Part shown: piece by piece, positions 1 to 8,958 of the stretch
Numbering within the stretch: position 1 is the first letter of the stretch
Layout of the letters: each line of letters starts with the position of its first letter
NCBI RefSeq assembly: GCF_040581485.1
Contig: NC_090128.1
Location: forward strand, 14,260,001-14,324,000
Length of the DNA stretch: 64,000 nucleotides
From: Linepithema humile
Taxonomy: Eukaryota > Arthropoda > Insecta > Hymenoptera > Formicidae
Reading direction: 5' to 3'
Translations under genes and position numbers: made by a program
The notes under the pieces: generated by a model
The model's database searches: none
Told to the model about the DNA's origin: nothing
The model's input: the letters and a program-made list of their open reading frames with translations, nothing else

Positions 1-326
1 GTACCAAATTTATCTGCAGACTTTGTAGTATCGAAATATATAAGAAATTGAATTTGTTGCTCGTTTTAAAGTATCGAGAAGCGACACTGTCGTCGCGGAT
101 TGATACGGCGCGGATTAAAAACGTTATAATTAGTTGAAATAATTAGTTGCTCGTATGTGTTTGGTACCAAATTAATTTACAGACTCTGTACTTTCGAAAT
201 ATATAAGAAATTGAATTTGTTGCTCGTTTTAAAGTATCGAGAAGCGACACTGTCGTCGCGGATTGATACGGCGCGGATTAAAATCGTTATAATTAGTTGA
301 AATAATTTGTTCTTTGTATGTTTTTG

Positions 327-489
327 GTCTCAAATTAATTTACATACTTTGTACTATCGAAATATATAAGAAATTGAATTTGTTGCTTGTTTTAAAGTAT
401 CGAGAAGCGACACTGTCGTCGCGGATTGATACGGCGCGGATTAAAAACGTTATAATTAGTTGAAATATTTTGGTGCTCGTATGTGTTTG
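327..489 (+). repeat. BsaI-type monomer (GGTCTC start), example copy
   Basis: In this subtype the KpnI hexamer GGTACC is replaced by GGTCTC, a BsaI site. Several lineages can be told apart. One has CATACTTTG with GCTTGTTTT (here and near 8633, 23447, 30771 and 60772). A second has CTATGGAAAT (1629, 3909, 9609). A third has CAGGCTTTG with CTATCAAAAT (near 12212, 31099 and 61098). The monomer before it usually ends in TTGTTCTTTGTATG or TTGTTCTTCGTATG, or in TATGTTTCTG. Confidence 0.92.
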
Positions 490-652
490 GTACCAAATTA
501 ATTTACAGACTCTGTACTATCGAAATATATAAAAAATTGAATTTGTTGCTCGCTTTAAAGTATCGAGAAGCGACACTGTCGTCGCGGATTGATACGGCGC
601 GGATTAAAAACGTTATAATTAGTTGAAATAATTTGTTGCTCGTATGTGTTTG
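490..652 (+). repeat. A-rich/CGCTTT monomer subtype, example copy
   Basis: This subtype has ATATATAAAAAATTG where others have ATATATAAGAAATTG, together with GCTCGCTTTAAAG in place of GCTCGTTTTAAAG. The two changes are linked in all the copies I examined (for example near 8796, 12049, 29793, 33698, 37602, 57682 and 58334). It is usually followed by a BsaI-type copy containing CAGGCTTTG or CAGGTTTTG and CTATCAAAAT. In the first repeat block (490) it is followed directly by the XbaI type. Confidence 0.92.
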
Positions 653-815
653 GTACCAAATTAATTTACAGACTCTGTACTATCGAAATATATAAGAAAT
701 TGAATTTGTTGCTCGTTTTAAAGTATCTAGAAGCGACACTGTCGTCGCGGATTGATATGGCGCGGATTAAAAACGATATAATTAGTTAAAATAATTTGTT
801 GCTCGTATGTTTTTG
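653..815 (+). repeat. XbaI-type monomer (TCTAGA), example copy
   Basis: This copy has AGTATCTAGAAGCG in place of AGTATCGAGAAGCG, creating an XbaI site. It is linked to GATATGGCGCGG and to ACGATATAATTAGTTAAAAT near its end. It is almost always followed by a PstI-type copy. The same pair recurs near 11248, 13210, 14500, 23937, 30119, 50500, 54110, 58010, 58660, 59800, 61260, 62080 and 63380. One copy near 29216 reads TATCTTGAAGCG instead, a private change of this site. Confidence 0.9.
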
Positions 816-851
816 GTACCAAATTTATCTGCAGACTTTGTAGTATCGAAA

Positions 852-859
852 TATATAAG
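852..859 (+). promoter_or_regulatory. TATATAAG, TATA-box-like motif in each monomer
   Basis: TATATAAG matches the general TATA-box form TATAWAAG and lies at monomer positions 37-44 in most copies (TATATAAA in the A-rich subtype). I see no convincing initiator element at the usual distance downstream. The motif lies in an AT-rich stretch, so it may have no function. It is recorded because some satellites are transcribed and this would be the natural place to look. Confidence 0.2.
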
Positions 860-895
860 AAATTGAATTTGTTGCTCGTTTTAAAGTATCGAGAA

Positions 896-911
896 GCGAC
901 ACTGTCGTCGC
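896..911. repeat. Conserved 5-bp inverted repeat in the monomer
   Basis: Within the example monomer, GCGAC (896-900) is followed six bases later by its complement GTCGC (907-911). The same arrangement is present in most copies of the array. A second, tighter pairing CGAC/GTCG with a three-base gap overlaps it. The stem shrinks to four pairs in TATTCG copies and is weakened in GTCGAGG copies. Whether it forms a cruciform or RNA hairpin is not shown by the sequence. Confidence 0.6.
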
Positions 912-938
912 GGATTGATACGGCGCGGATTAAAAACG
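909..938. repeat. Two 15-bp CG-rich sub-repeats inside the monomer
   Basis: CGCGGATTGATACGG (909-923) is followed directly by CGCGGATTAAAAACG (924-938). The first eight bases are identical, and about 11 of 15 positions match in total. This is the CG-rich core of the monomer and holds half of its CpG sites. It suggests that the core grew by a short tandem duplication before the 163-bp unit was amplified. Confidence 0.65.
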
Positions 939-978
939 TTATAATTAGTTGAAATAATTTGTTGCTCGTATGTGTTTG

Positions 979-1139
979 GTACCAAATTAATTTACAGACT
1001 CTGTACTATTGAAATATATAAGAAATTGAATTTGTTGCTCGTTTTAAAGTATCGAGAAGCGACATTGTCGTCGAGGATTGATACGGCGCGGATTAAAAAC
1101 GTTATAATTAGTTGAAATAATTTGTTGCTCGTATGTTTG
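979..1139 (+). repeat. 161-bp monomer subtype with GTCGAGG
   Basis: This copy is 161 bp because its end reads CGTATGTTTGG rather than CGTATGTGTTTGG. It also has TATTGAAAT in place of TATCGAAAT and GTCGAGGATTG in place of GTCGCGGATTG. The same linked set of changes recurs widely, usually just after a PstI-type copy and before a GATCG copy (for example near 1955, 4235, 9935 and 42000). A variant reads GAGGACTG. The linkage shows one ancestral subtype rather than independent deletions. Confidence 0.92.
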
Positions 1140-1302
1140 GTACCAAATTAATTTACAGACTCTGTACTATTGAAATATATAAGAAATTGAATTTGTTGCT
1201 CGTTTTAAAGTATCGAGAAGCGACACTGTCGTCGAGGATTGATACGGCGCGGATTAAAAACGTTATTATTAGTTGAAATAATTTGTTGCTCGTATGTTTC
1301 TG

Positions 1303-2604
1303 GTACCAAATTTATCTGCAGACTTTGTAGTATCGAAATATATAAGAAATTGAATTTGTTGCTCGTTTTAAAGTATCGAGAAGCGACACTGTCGTCGCGG
1401 ATTGATACGACGCGGATTAAAAACGTTATAATTAGTTGAAATAATTAGTTGCTCGTATGTGTTTGGTACCAATTTAATTTACAGACTCTGTACTATTGAA
1501 ATATATAAGAAATTAAATTTGTTGCTCCTTTTAAAGTATCGAGAAGCGACACTGTCGTCGCGCATTGATACGGCGCGGATTAAAATCGTTATAATTAATT
1601 GAAATAATTTGTTCTTTGTATGTTTCTGGTCTCAAATTAATTTACAGACTTTGTACTATGGAAATATATAAGAAATTAAATTTGTTGCTCGTTTTAAAGT
1701 ATCGAGAAGCGACACTGTCGTCGCGGATTGATATGGCGCGGATTAAAAACGATATAATTAGTTAAAATAATTTGTTGCTCGTATGTTTTTGGTACCAAAT
1801 TTATCTGCAGACTTTGTGGTATCGAAATATATAAGAAATTGAATTTGTTGCTCGTTTTAAAGTATCGAGAAGCGACACTGTCGTCGCGGATTGATACGGC
1901 GCGGATTAAAAACGTTATAATTAGTTGAAATAATTTGTTGCTCGTATGTGTTTGGTACCAAATTAATTTACAGACTCTGTACTATTGAAATATATAAGAA
2001 ATTGAATTTGTTGCTCGTTTTAAAGTATCGAGAAGCGACACTGTCGTCGAGGACTGATACGGCGCGGATTAAAAACGTTATAATTAGTTGAAATAATTTG
2101 TTGCTCGTATGTTTGGTACCAAATTAATTTACAGACTCTGTACTATTGAAATATATAAGAAATTGAATTTGTTGATCGTTTTAAAGTATCGAGAAGCGAC
2201 ACTGTCGTCGCGGATTGATATGACGCGGATTAAAAACGATATAATTAGTTAAAATAATTTGTTGCTCGTATGTTTTTGGTACCAAATTTATCTGCAGACT
2301 TTGTAGTATCGAAATATATAAGAAATTGAATTTGTTGCTCGTTTTAAAGTATCGAGAAGCGACACTGTCGTCGCGGATTGATACGGCGCGGATTAAAAAC
2401 GTTATAATTAGTTGAAATAATTAGTTGCTCGTATGTGTTTGGTACCAAATTAATTTACAGACTTTGTACTATCGAAATATATAAGAAATTGAATTTGTTG
2501 CTCGTTTTAAAGTATCGAGAAGCGACACTGTCGTCGCGGATTGATATGGCGCGGATTAAAAACGATATAATTAGTTAAAATAATTTGTTGCTCGTATGTT
2601 TTTG
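1303..2604. repeat. 8-mer unit (1302 bp), shortened relative of the 9-mer
   Basis: Monomer starts at 1303, 1466, 1629, 1792, 1955, 2116, 2279 and 2442 have the same subtype order as the 9-mer at 3583, except that its last two copies are replaced by one. The copy at 2442-2604 begins like the TATTCG member of the 9-mer and ends like the following GATATGG member. That is the expected scar of an unequal exchange that removed one monomer. Confidence 0.8.
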
Positions 2605-3582
2605 GTACCAAATTTATCTGCAGACTTTGTAGTATCGAAATATATAAGAAATTGAATTTGTTGCTCGTTTTAAAGTATCGAGAAGCGACACTGTCGTCGC
2701 GGATTGATAGGGCGCGGATTAAAAACGTTATAATTAGTTGAAATAATTAGTTGCTCGTATGTGTTTGGTACCAAATTAATTTACAGACTCTGTACTATCG
2801 AAATATATAAGAAATTGAATTTGTTGCTCGTTTTAAAGTATCGAGAAGCGACACTGTCGTCGCGCATTGATACGGCGCGGATTAAAATCGTTATAATTAA
2901 TTGAAATAATTTGTTCTTTGTATGTTTCTGGTCTCAAATTAATTTACAGACCCTGTACTATCGAAATATATAAGAAATTGAATTTGTTGCTCGTTTTAAA
3001 GTATCGAGGAGCGACACTGTCGTCGCGGATTGATACGGCGCGGATTAAAATCGTTATAATTAGTTGAAATAATTTGTTGCTCGTATGTTTCTGGTCTCAA
3101 ATTAATTTACAGACTTTGTACTATCGAAATATATAAGAAATTGAATTTGTTGCTCGTTTTAAAGTATCGAGAAGCGACACTGTCGTCGCGGATTGATACG
3201 GCGCGGATTAAAAACGTTATAATTAGTTGAAATAATTTGTTGCTTGTATGTGTTTGGTGCCAAATTAATTTACAGACCCTGTACTATCGAAATATATAAG
3301 AAATTGAATTTGTTGCTCGTTTTAAAGTATCGAGAAGCGACACTGTCGTCGCGGATTGATACGGCGCGGATTAAAAACGTTATAATTAGTTGAAATAATT
3401 TGTTGCTCGTATGTGTTTGGTACCAAATTAATTTACAGACTCTGTACTATTGAAATATATAAGAAATTGAATTTGTTGCTCGTTTTAAAGTATCGAGAAG
3501 CGACACTGTCGTCGCGGATTGATATGGCGCGGATTAAAAACGATATAATTAGTTAAAATAATTTGTTGCTCGTATGTTTTTG
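2605..3582. repeat. Six-monomer linker of mixed subtypes
   Basis: This stretch between the 8-mer and the 9-mer block has copies starting at 2605, 2768, 2931, 3094, 3257 and 3420. It includes a PstI-type copy with GATAGGGCG, a BsaI-type copy with CAGACCCTG and GAGGAGCG, and the leftmost GGTGCC-start copy (at 3257). The order matches none of the tandem units nearby. Nothing other than satellite is present. Confidence 0.75.
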
Positions 3583-4395
3583 GTACCAAATTTATCTGCA
3601 GACTTTGTAGTATTGAAATATATAAGAAATTGAATTTGTTGCTCGTTTTAAAGTATCGAGAAGCGACACTGTCGTCGCGGATTGATACGGCGCGGATTAA
3701 AAACGTTATAATTAGTTGAAATAATTAGTTGCTCGTATGTGTTTGGTACCAATTTAATTTACAGACTCTGTACTATCGAAATATATAAGAAATTGAATTT
3801 GTTGCTCGTTTTAAAGTATCGAGAAGCGACACTGTCGTCGCGCATTGATACGGCGCGGATTAAAATCGTTATAATTAATTGAAATAATTTGTTCTTTGTA
3901 TGTTTCTGGTCTCAAATTAATTTACAGACTTTGTACTATGGAAATATATAAGAAATTAAATTTGTTGCTCGTTTTAAAGTTTCGAGAAGCGACACTGTCG
4001 TCGCGGATTGATATGGCGCGGATTAAAAACGATATAATTATTTAAAATAATTTGTTGCTCGTATGTTTTTGGTACCAAATTTATCTGCAGACTTTGTAGT
4101 ATCGAAATATATAAGAAATTGAATTTGTTGCTCGTTTTAAAGTATCGAGAAGCGACACTGTCGTCGCGGATTGATACGGCGCGGATTAAAAACGTTATAA
4201 TTAGTTGAAATAATTTGTTGCTCGTATGTGTTTGGTACCAAATTAATTTACAGACTCTGTACTATTGAAATATATAAGAAATTGAATTTGTTGCTCGTTT
4301 TAAAGTATCGAGAAGCGACACTGTCGTCGAGGATTGATACGGCGCGGATTAAAAACGTTATAATTAGTTGAAATAATTTGTTGCTCGTATGTTTG

Positions 4396-4558
4396 GTACC
4401 AAATTAATTTACAGACTCTGTACTATTGAAATATATAAGAAATTGAATTTGTTGATCGTTTTAAAGTATCGAGAAGCGACACTGTCGTCGCGGATTGATA
4501 TGGCGCGGATTAAAAACGATATAATTAGTTAAAATAATTTGTTGCTCGTATGTTTTTG
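4396..4558 (+). repeat. GATCG-type monomer, example copy
   Basis: This subtype has TTGTTGATCGTTTTAAAG in place of TTGTTGCTCGTTTTAAAG, giving a GATC site, with TATTGAAAT upstream and mostly GATATGG downstream. It follows the 161-bp subtype and precedes a PstI-type copy in most places (for example 2116, 10096, 42161 and 43788). Some copies instead end in GATACGG and AATTTGGTGCTCG and lead into an A-rich/CGCTTT copy (17460, 49200, 51180). These look like recombinant arrangements. Confidence 0.88.
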
Positions 4559-4721
4559 GTACCAAATTTATCTGCAGACTTTGTAGTATCGAAATATATA
4601 AGAAATTGAATTTGTTGCTCGTTTTAAAGTATCGAGAAGCGACACTGTCGTCGCGGATTGATACGGCGCGGATTAAAAACGTTATAATTAGTTGAAATAA
4701 TTAGTTGCTCGTATGTGTTTG

Positions 4722-4884
4722 GTACCAAATTAATTTACAGACTTTGTACTATCGAAATATATAAGAAATTGAATTTGTTGCTCGTTTTAAAGTATCGAGA
4801 AGCGACACTGTATTCGCGCATTGATACGGCGCGGATTAAAATCGTTATAATTAATTGAAATAATTTGTTCTTCGTATGTTTTTG
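4722..4884 (+). repeat. TATTCG-type monomer, example copy
   Basis: This subtype has ACTGTATTCGCGCATTG where most copies have ACTGTCGTCGCGGATTG, and it ends in AAATCG, TTAATTG and TTGTTCTTCG. The TATTCG motif begins at about 4811, 6276, 7744, 10511, 15884, 18977, 21256, 25163, 26950, 28253, 32973, 36877, 40782, 42576, 42902, 44203, 52699 and 57282. It is a rare, clean marker, and the distances between its copies expose the higher-order periods. Confidence 0.92.
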
Positions 4885-7046
4885 GTCTCAAATTAATTTA
4901 CAGACTTTGTACTATTGAAATATATAAGAAATTGAATTTGTTGCTCGTTTTAAAGTATCGAGAAGCGACACTGTCGTCGCGGATTGATATGGCGCGGATT
5001 AAAAACGATATAATTAGTTAATATAATTTGTTGCTCGTATGTTTTTGGTACCAAATTTATCTGCAGACTTTGTAGTATTGAAATATATAAGAAATTGAAT
5101 TTGTTGCTCGTTTTAAAGTATCGAGAAGCGACACTGTCGTCGCGGATTGATACGGCGCGGATTAAAAACGTTATAATTAGTTGAAATAATTAGTTGCTCG
5201 TATGTGTTTGGTACCAATTTAATTTACAGACTCTGTACTATCGAAATATATAAGAAATTGAATTTGTTGCTCCTTTTAAAGTATCGAGAAGCGACACTGT
5301 CGTCGCGCATTGATACGGCGCAGATTAAAATCGTTATAATTAATTGAAATAATTTGTTCTTTGTATGTTTCTGGTCTCAAATTAATTTACAAACTTTGTA
5401 CTATGGAAATATATAAGAAATTAAATTTGTTGCTCGTTTTAAAGTATCGAGAAGCGACACTGTCGTCGCGGATTGATATGGCGCGGATTAAAAACGATAT
5501 AATTAGTTAAAATAATTTGTTGCTCGTATGTTTTTGGTACCAAATTTATCTGCAGACTTTGTAGTATCGAAATATATAAGAAATTGAATTTGTTGCTCGT
5601 TTTAAAGTATCGAGAAGCGACACTGTCGTCGCGGATTGATACGGCGCGGATTAAAAACGTTATAATTAGTTGAAATAATTTGTTGCTCGTATGTGTTTGG
5701 TACCAAATTAATTTACAGACTCTGTACTATTGAAATATATAAGAAATTGAATTTGTTGCTCGTTTTAAAGTATCGAGAAGCGACACTGTCGTCGAGGATT
5801 GATACGGCGCGGATTAAAAACGTTATAATTAGTTGAAATAATTTGTTGCTCGTATGTTTGGTACCAAATTAATTTACAGACTCTGTACTATTGAAATATA
5901 TAAGAAATTGAATTTGTTGATCGTTTTAAAGTATCGAGAAGCGACACTGTCGTCGCGGATTGATATGGCGCGGATTAAAAACGATATAATTAGTTAAAAT
6001 AATTTGTTGCTCGTATGTTTTTGGTACCAAATTTATCTGCAGACTTTGTAGTATCGAAATATATAAGAAATTGAATTTGTTGCTCGTTTTAAAGTATCGA
6101 GAAGCGACACTGTCGTCGCGGATTAATACGGCGCGGATTAAAAACGTTATAATTAGTTGAAATAATTAGTTGCTCGTATGTGTTTGGTACCAAATTAATT
6201 TACAGACTTTGTACTATCGAAATATATAAGAAATTGAATTTGTTGCTCGTTTTAAAGTATCGAGAAGCGACACTGTATTCGCGCATTGATACGGCGCGGA
6301 TTAAAATCGTTATAATTAATTGAAATAATTTGTTCTTCGTATGTTTTTGGTCTCAAATTAATTTACAGACTTTGTACTATTGAAATATATAAGAAATTGA
6401 ATTTGTTGCTCGTTTTAAAGTATCGAGAAGCGACACTGTCGTCGCGGATTGATATGGCGCGGATTAAAAACGATATAATTAGTTAAAATAATTTGTTGCT
6501 CGTATGTTTTTGGTACCAAATTTATCTGCAGACTTTGTAGTATCGAAATATATAAGAAATTGAATTTGTTGCTCGTTTTAAAGTATCGAGAAGCGACACT
6601 GTCGTCGCGGATTGATACGGCGCGGATTAAAAACGTTATAATTAGTTGAAATAATTAGTTGCTCGTATGTGTTTGGTACCAATTTAATTTACAGACTCTG
6701 TACTATCGAAATATATAAGAAATTGAATTTGTTGCTCCTTTTAAAGTATCGAGAAGCGACACTGTCGTCGCGCATTGATACGGCGCGGATTAAAATCGTT
6801 ATAATTAATTGAAATAATTTGTTCTTTGTATGTTTCTGGTCTCAAATTAATTTACAGACTTTGTACTATGGAAATATATAAGAAATTAAATTTGTTGCTC
6901 GTTTTAAAGTATCGAGAAGCGACACTGTCGTCGCGGATTGATATGGCGCGGATTAAAAACGATATAATTAGTTAAAATAATTTGTTGCTCGTATGTTTTT
7001 GGTACCAAATTTATCTGCAGACTTTGTAGTATCGAAATATATAAGA

Positions 7047-7190
7047 AAATTGAATTTGTTGCTCGTTTTAAAGTATCGAGAAGCGACACTGTCGTCGCGG
7101 ATTGATACGGCACTAGATTAAAAACGTTATAATTAGTTGAAATAATTTGTTGCTCGTATGTGTTTGGTACCAAATTAATTTACGAGACTC
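7047..7190. repeat. Cluster of three private single-base insertions
   Basis: Within 140 bp, AAGAAAATTG has an extra A (about 7048), CGGCACTAGATT replaces CGGCGCGGATT with one added base (7109-7120), and TTACGAGACTC has an extra G (about 7184). I saw none of the three in other copies. Together they account exactly for the 3-bp excess of the third 9-mer unit. Clustering suggests a low-quality consensus here, though real mutation is possible. Confidence 0.8.
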
Positions 7191-8958
7191 TGTACTATTG
7201 AAATATATAAGAAATTGAATTTGTTGCTCGTTTTAAAGTATCGAGAAGCGACACTGTCGTCGAGGACTGATACGGCGCGGATTAAAAACGTTATAATTAG
7301 TTGAAATAATTTGTTGCTCGTATGTTTGGTACCAAATTAATTTACAGACTCTGTACTATTGAAATATATAAGAAATTGAATTTGTTGATCGTTTTAAAGT
7401 ATCGAGAAGCGACACTGTCGTCGCGGATTGATATGGCGCGGATTAAAAACGATATAATTAGTTAAAATAATTTGTTGCTCGTATGTTTTTGGTACCAAAT
7501 TTATCTGCAGACTTTGTAGTATCGAAATATATAAGAAATTGAATTTGTTGCTCGTTTTAAAGTATCGAGAAGCGACACTGTCGTCGCGGATTGATACGGC
7601 GCGGATTAAAAACGTTATAATTAGTTGAAATAATTAGTTGCTCGTATGTGTTTGGTACCAAATTAATTTACAGACTTTGTACTATCGAAATATATAAGAA
7701 ATTGAATTTGTTGCTCGTTTTAAAGTATCGAGAAGCGACACTGTATTCGCGCATTGATACGGCGCGGATTAAAATCGTTATAATTAATTGAAATAATTTG
7801 TTCTTCGTATGTTTTTGGTCTCAAATTAATTTACAGACTTTGTACTATCGAAATATATAAGAAATTAAATTTGTTGCTCGTTTTAAAGTATCGAGAAGCG
7901 ACACTGTCGTCGCGGATTGATATGGCGCGGATTAAAAACGATATAATTAGTTAAAATAATTTGTTGCTCGTATGTTTTTGGTACCAAATTTATCTGCAGA
8001 CTTTGTAGTATCGAAATATATAAGAAATTGAATTTGTTGCTCGTTTTAAAGTATCGAGAAGCGACACTGTCGTCGCGGATTGATACGGCGCGGATTAAAA
8101 ACGTTATAATTAGTTGAAATAATTTGTTGCTCGTATGTGTTTGGTACCAAATTAATTTACAGACTCTGTACTATTGAAATATATAAGAAATTGAATTTGT
8201 TGCTCGTCTTAAAGTATCGAGAAGCGACACTGTCGTCGAGGATTGATACGGCGCGGATTAAAAACGTTATAATTAGTTGAAATAATTTGGTGCTCGTATG
8301 TGTTTGGTACCAAATTAATTTACAGACTCTGTACTATCGAAATATATAAAAAATTGAATTTGTTGCTCGCTTTAAAGTATCGAGAAGCGACACTGTCGTC
8401 GCGGATTGATACGGCGCGGATTAAAAACGTTATAATTAGTTGAAATAATTAGTTGCTCGTATGTGTTTGGTACCAAATTAATTTACAGACTCTGTACTTT
8501 CGAAATATATAAGAAATTGAATTTGTTGCTCGTTTTAAAGTATCGAGAAGCGACACTGTCGTCGCGGATTGATACGGCGCGGATTAAAATCGTTATAATT
8601 AGTTGAAATAATTTGTTCTTTGTATGTTTTTGGTCTCAAATTAATTTACATACTTTGTACTATCGAAATATATAAGAAATTGAATTTGTTGCTTGTTTTA
8701 AAGTATCGAGAAGCGACACTGTCGTCGCGGATTGATACGGCGCGGATTAAAAACGTTATAATTAGTTGAATTATTTTGGTGCTCGTATGTGTTTGGTACC
8801 AAATTAATTTACAGACTCTGTACTATCGAAATATATAAAAAATTGAATTTGTTGCTCGCTTTAAAGTATCGAGAAGCGACACTGTCGTCGCGGATTGATA
8901 CGGCGCGGATTAAAAACGTTATAATTAGTTGAAATAATTTGTTGCTCGTATGTGTTTG

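Larger units (their letters stand above)
866..969. repeat. Internal 14-bp direct repeat 90 bp apart
   Basis: AATTTGTTGCTCGT occurs at 866-879 and again at 956-969, 90 bp apart within one monomer. Both copies are found in most monomers of the array, although subtypes change one or the other (GATCG, GCTTG, GCTCC and GCTGG in the first; TTCTTTG and TTCTTCG in the second). An exact 14-bp match inside 163 bp is unlikely by chance, so the monomer probably derives from two shorter related units. Confidence 0.65.
1..978. repeat. Left-edge array segment, six monomers
   Basis: Six 163-bp copies start at 1, 164, 327, 490, 653 and 816. The subtype order is PstI type, ACTTTCG copy, BsaI type with CATACTTTG, A-rich/CGCTTT type, XbaI type, PstI type. 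The segment from 164 resembles the one from 8470, where the XbaI and PstI copies are missing before the next super-repeat starts. There is no gene here. The array continues beyond the left edge. Confidence 0.9.
816..978 (+). repeat. PstI-type monomer, example copy
   Basis: This 163-bp copy carries TTATCTGCAGACTTTG near its start in place of the usual TAATTTACAGACTCTG, which creates a PstI site, followed by TAGTATCG. This subtype recurs every few monomers through the whole array (for example at 1, 1303, 1792, 2279, 4072, 9283, 20352, 41348 and 58823). It is the best landmark for higher-order units because it often follows a GATATGG copy. The internal elements listed below are placed on this copy. 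Confidence 0.93.
3583..7980. repeat. Tandem 9-mer higher-order repeat, three units of about 1465 bp
   Basis: Three units run 3583-5047, 5048-6512 and 6513-7980. Each has nine monomers in the order PstI, CCAATTTAATTT copy, BsaI with CTATGGAAAT, PstI, 161-bp GTCGAGG, GATCG, PstI, TATTCG, BsaI with GATATGG. Nine times 163 less two for the 161-bp copy gives 1465, as seen for the first two. The third is 1468 because of three single-base insertions near 7048, 7111 and 7184. Few differences between units are visible, so the amplification is recent. Confidence 0.92.
979..8958. repeat. Super-repeat copy 1
   Basis: Starting at 979, the monomer series matches those starting at 8959 and 20028: two GTCGAGG copies, the second with TTATTATTAG, then a PstI-type copy with GATACGACGCGG, then a run with GCGCATTG and CTATGGAAAT. 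Markers sit 7980 bp before their counterparts in copy 2. These include the rare TTTGTGGTATCG at about 1815 and 9795, and the GAGGACTG copies at about 2048 and 10028. After about 2.4 kb the copy diverges into 9-mer amplification. Confidence 0.75.

Noticed and set aside
1239..1439. 66-codon open frame repeated identically at 9219-9419 and 20288-20488 on the plus strand
   Set aside because: It lies wholly within satellite monomers and recurs only where the super-repeats recur. The monomer length of 163 is 3 x 54 + 1, so each copy shifts the frame and stops arise within about two monomers. No ribosome or splice context and no recognisable domain is seen.
6904..7173. Minus-strand frames at 6904-7173, 13825-14013, 27902-28087 and 47056-47292
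   Set aside because: All are satellite sequence read in reverse. The first three appear where private small indels (near 7048, 13793/13922 and 28020) alter the frame. None resembles a protein family.
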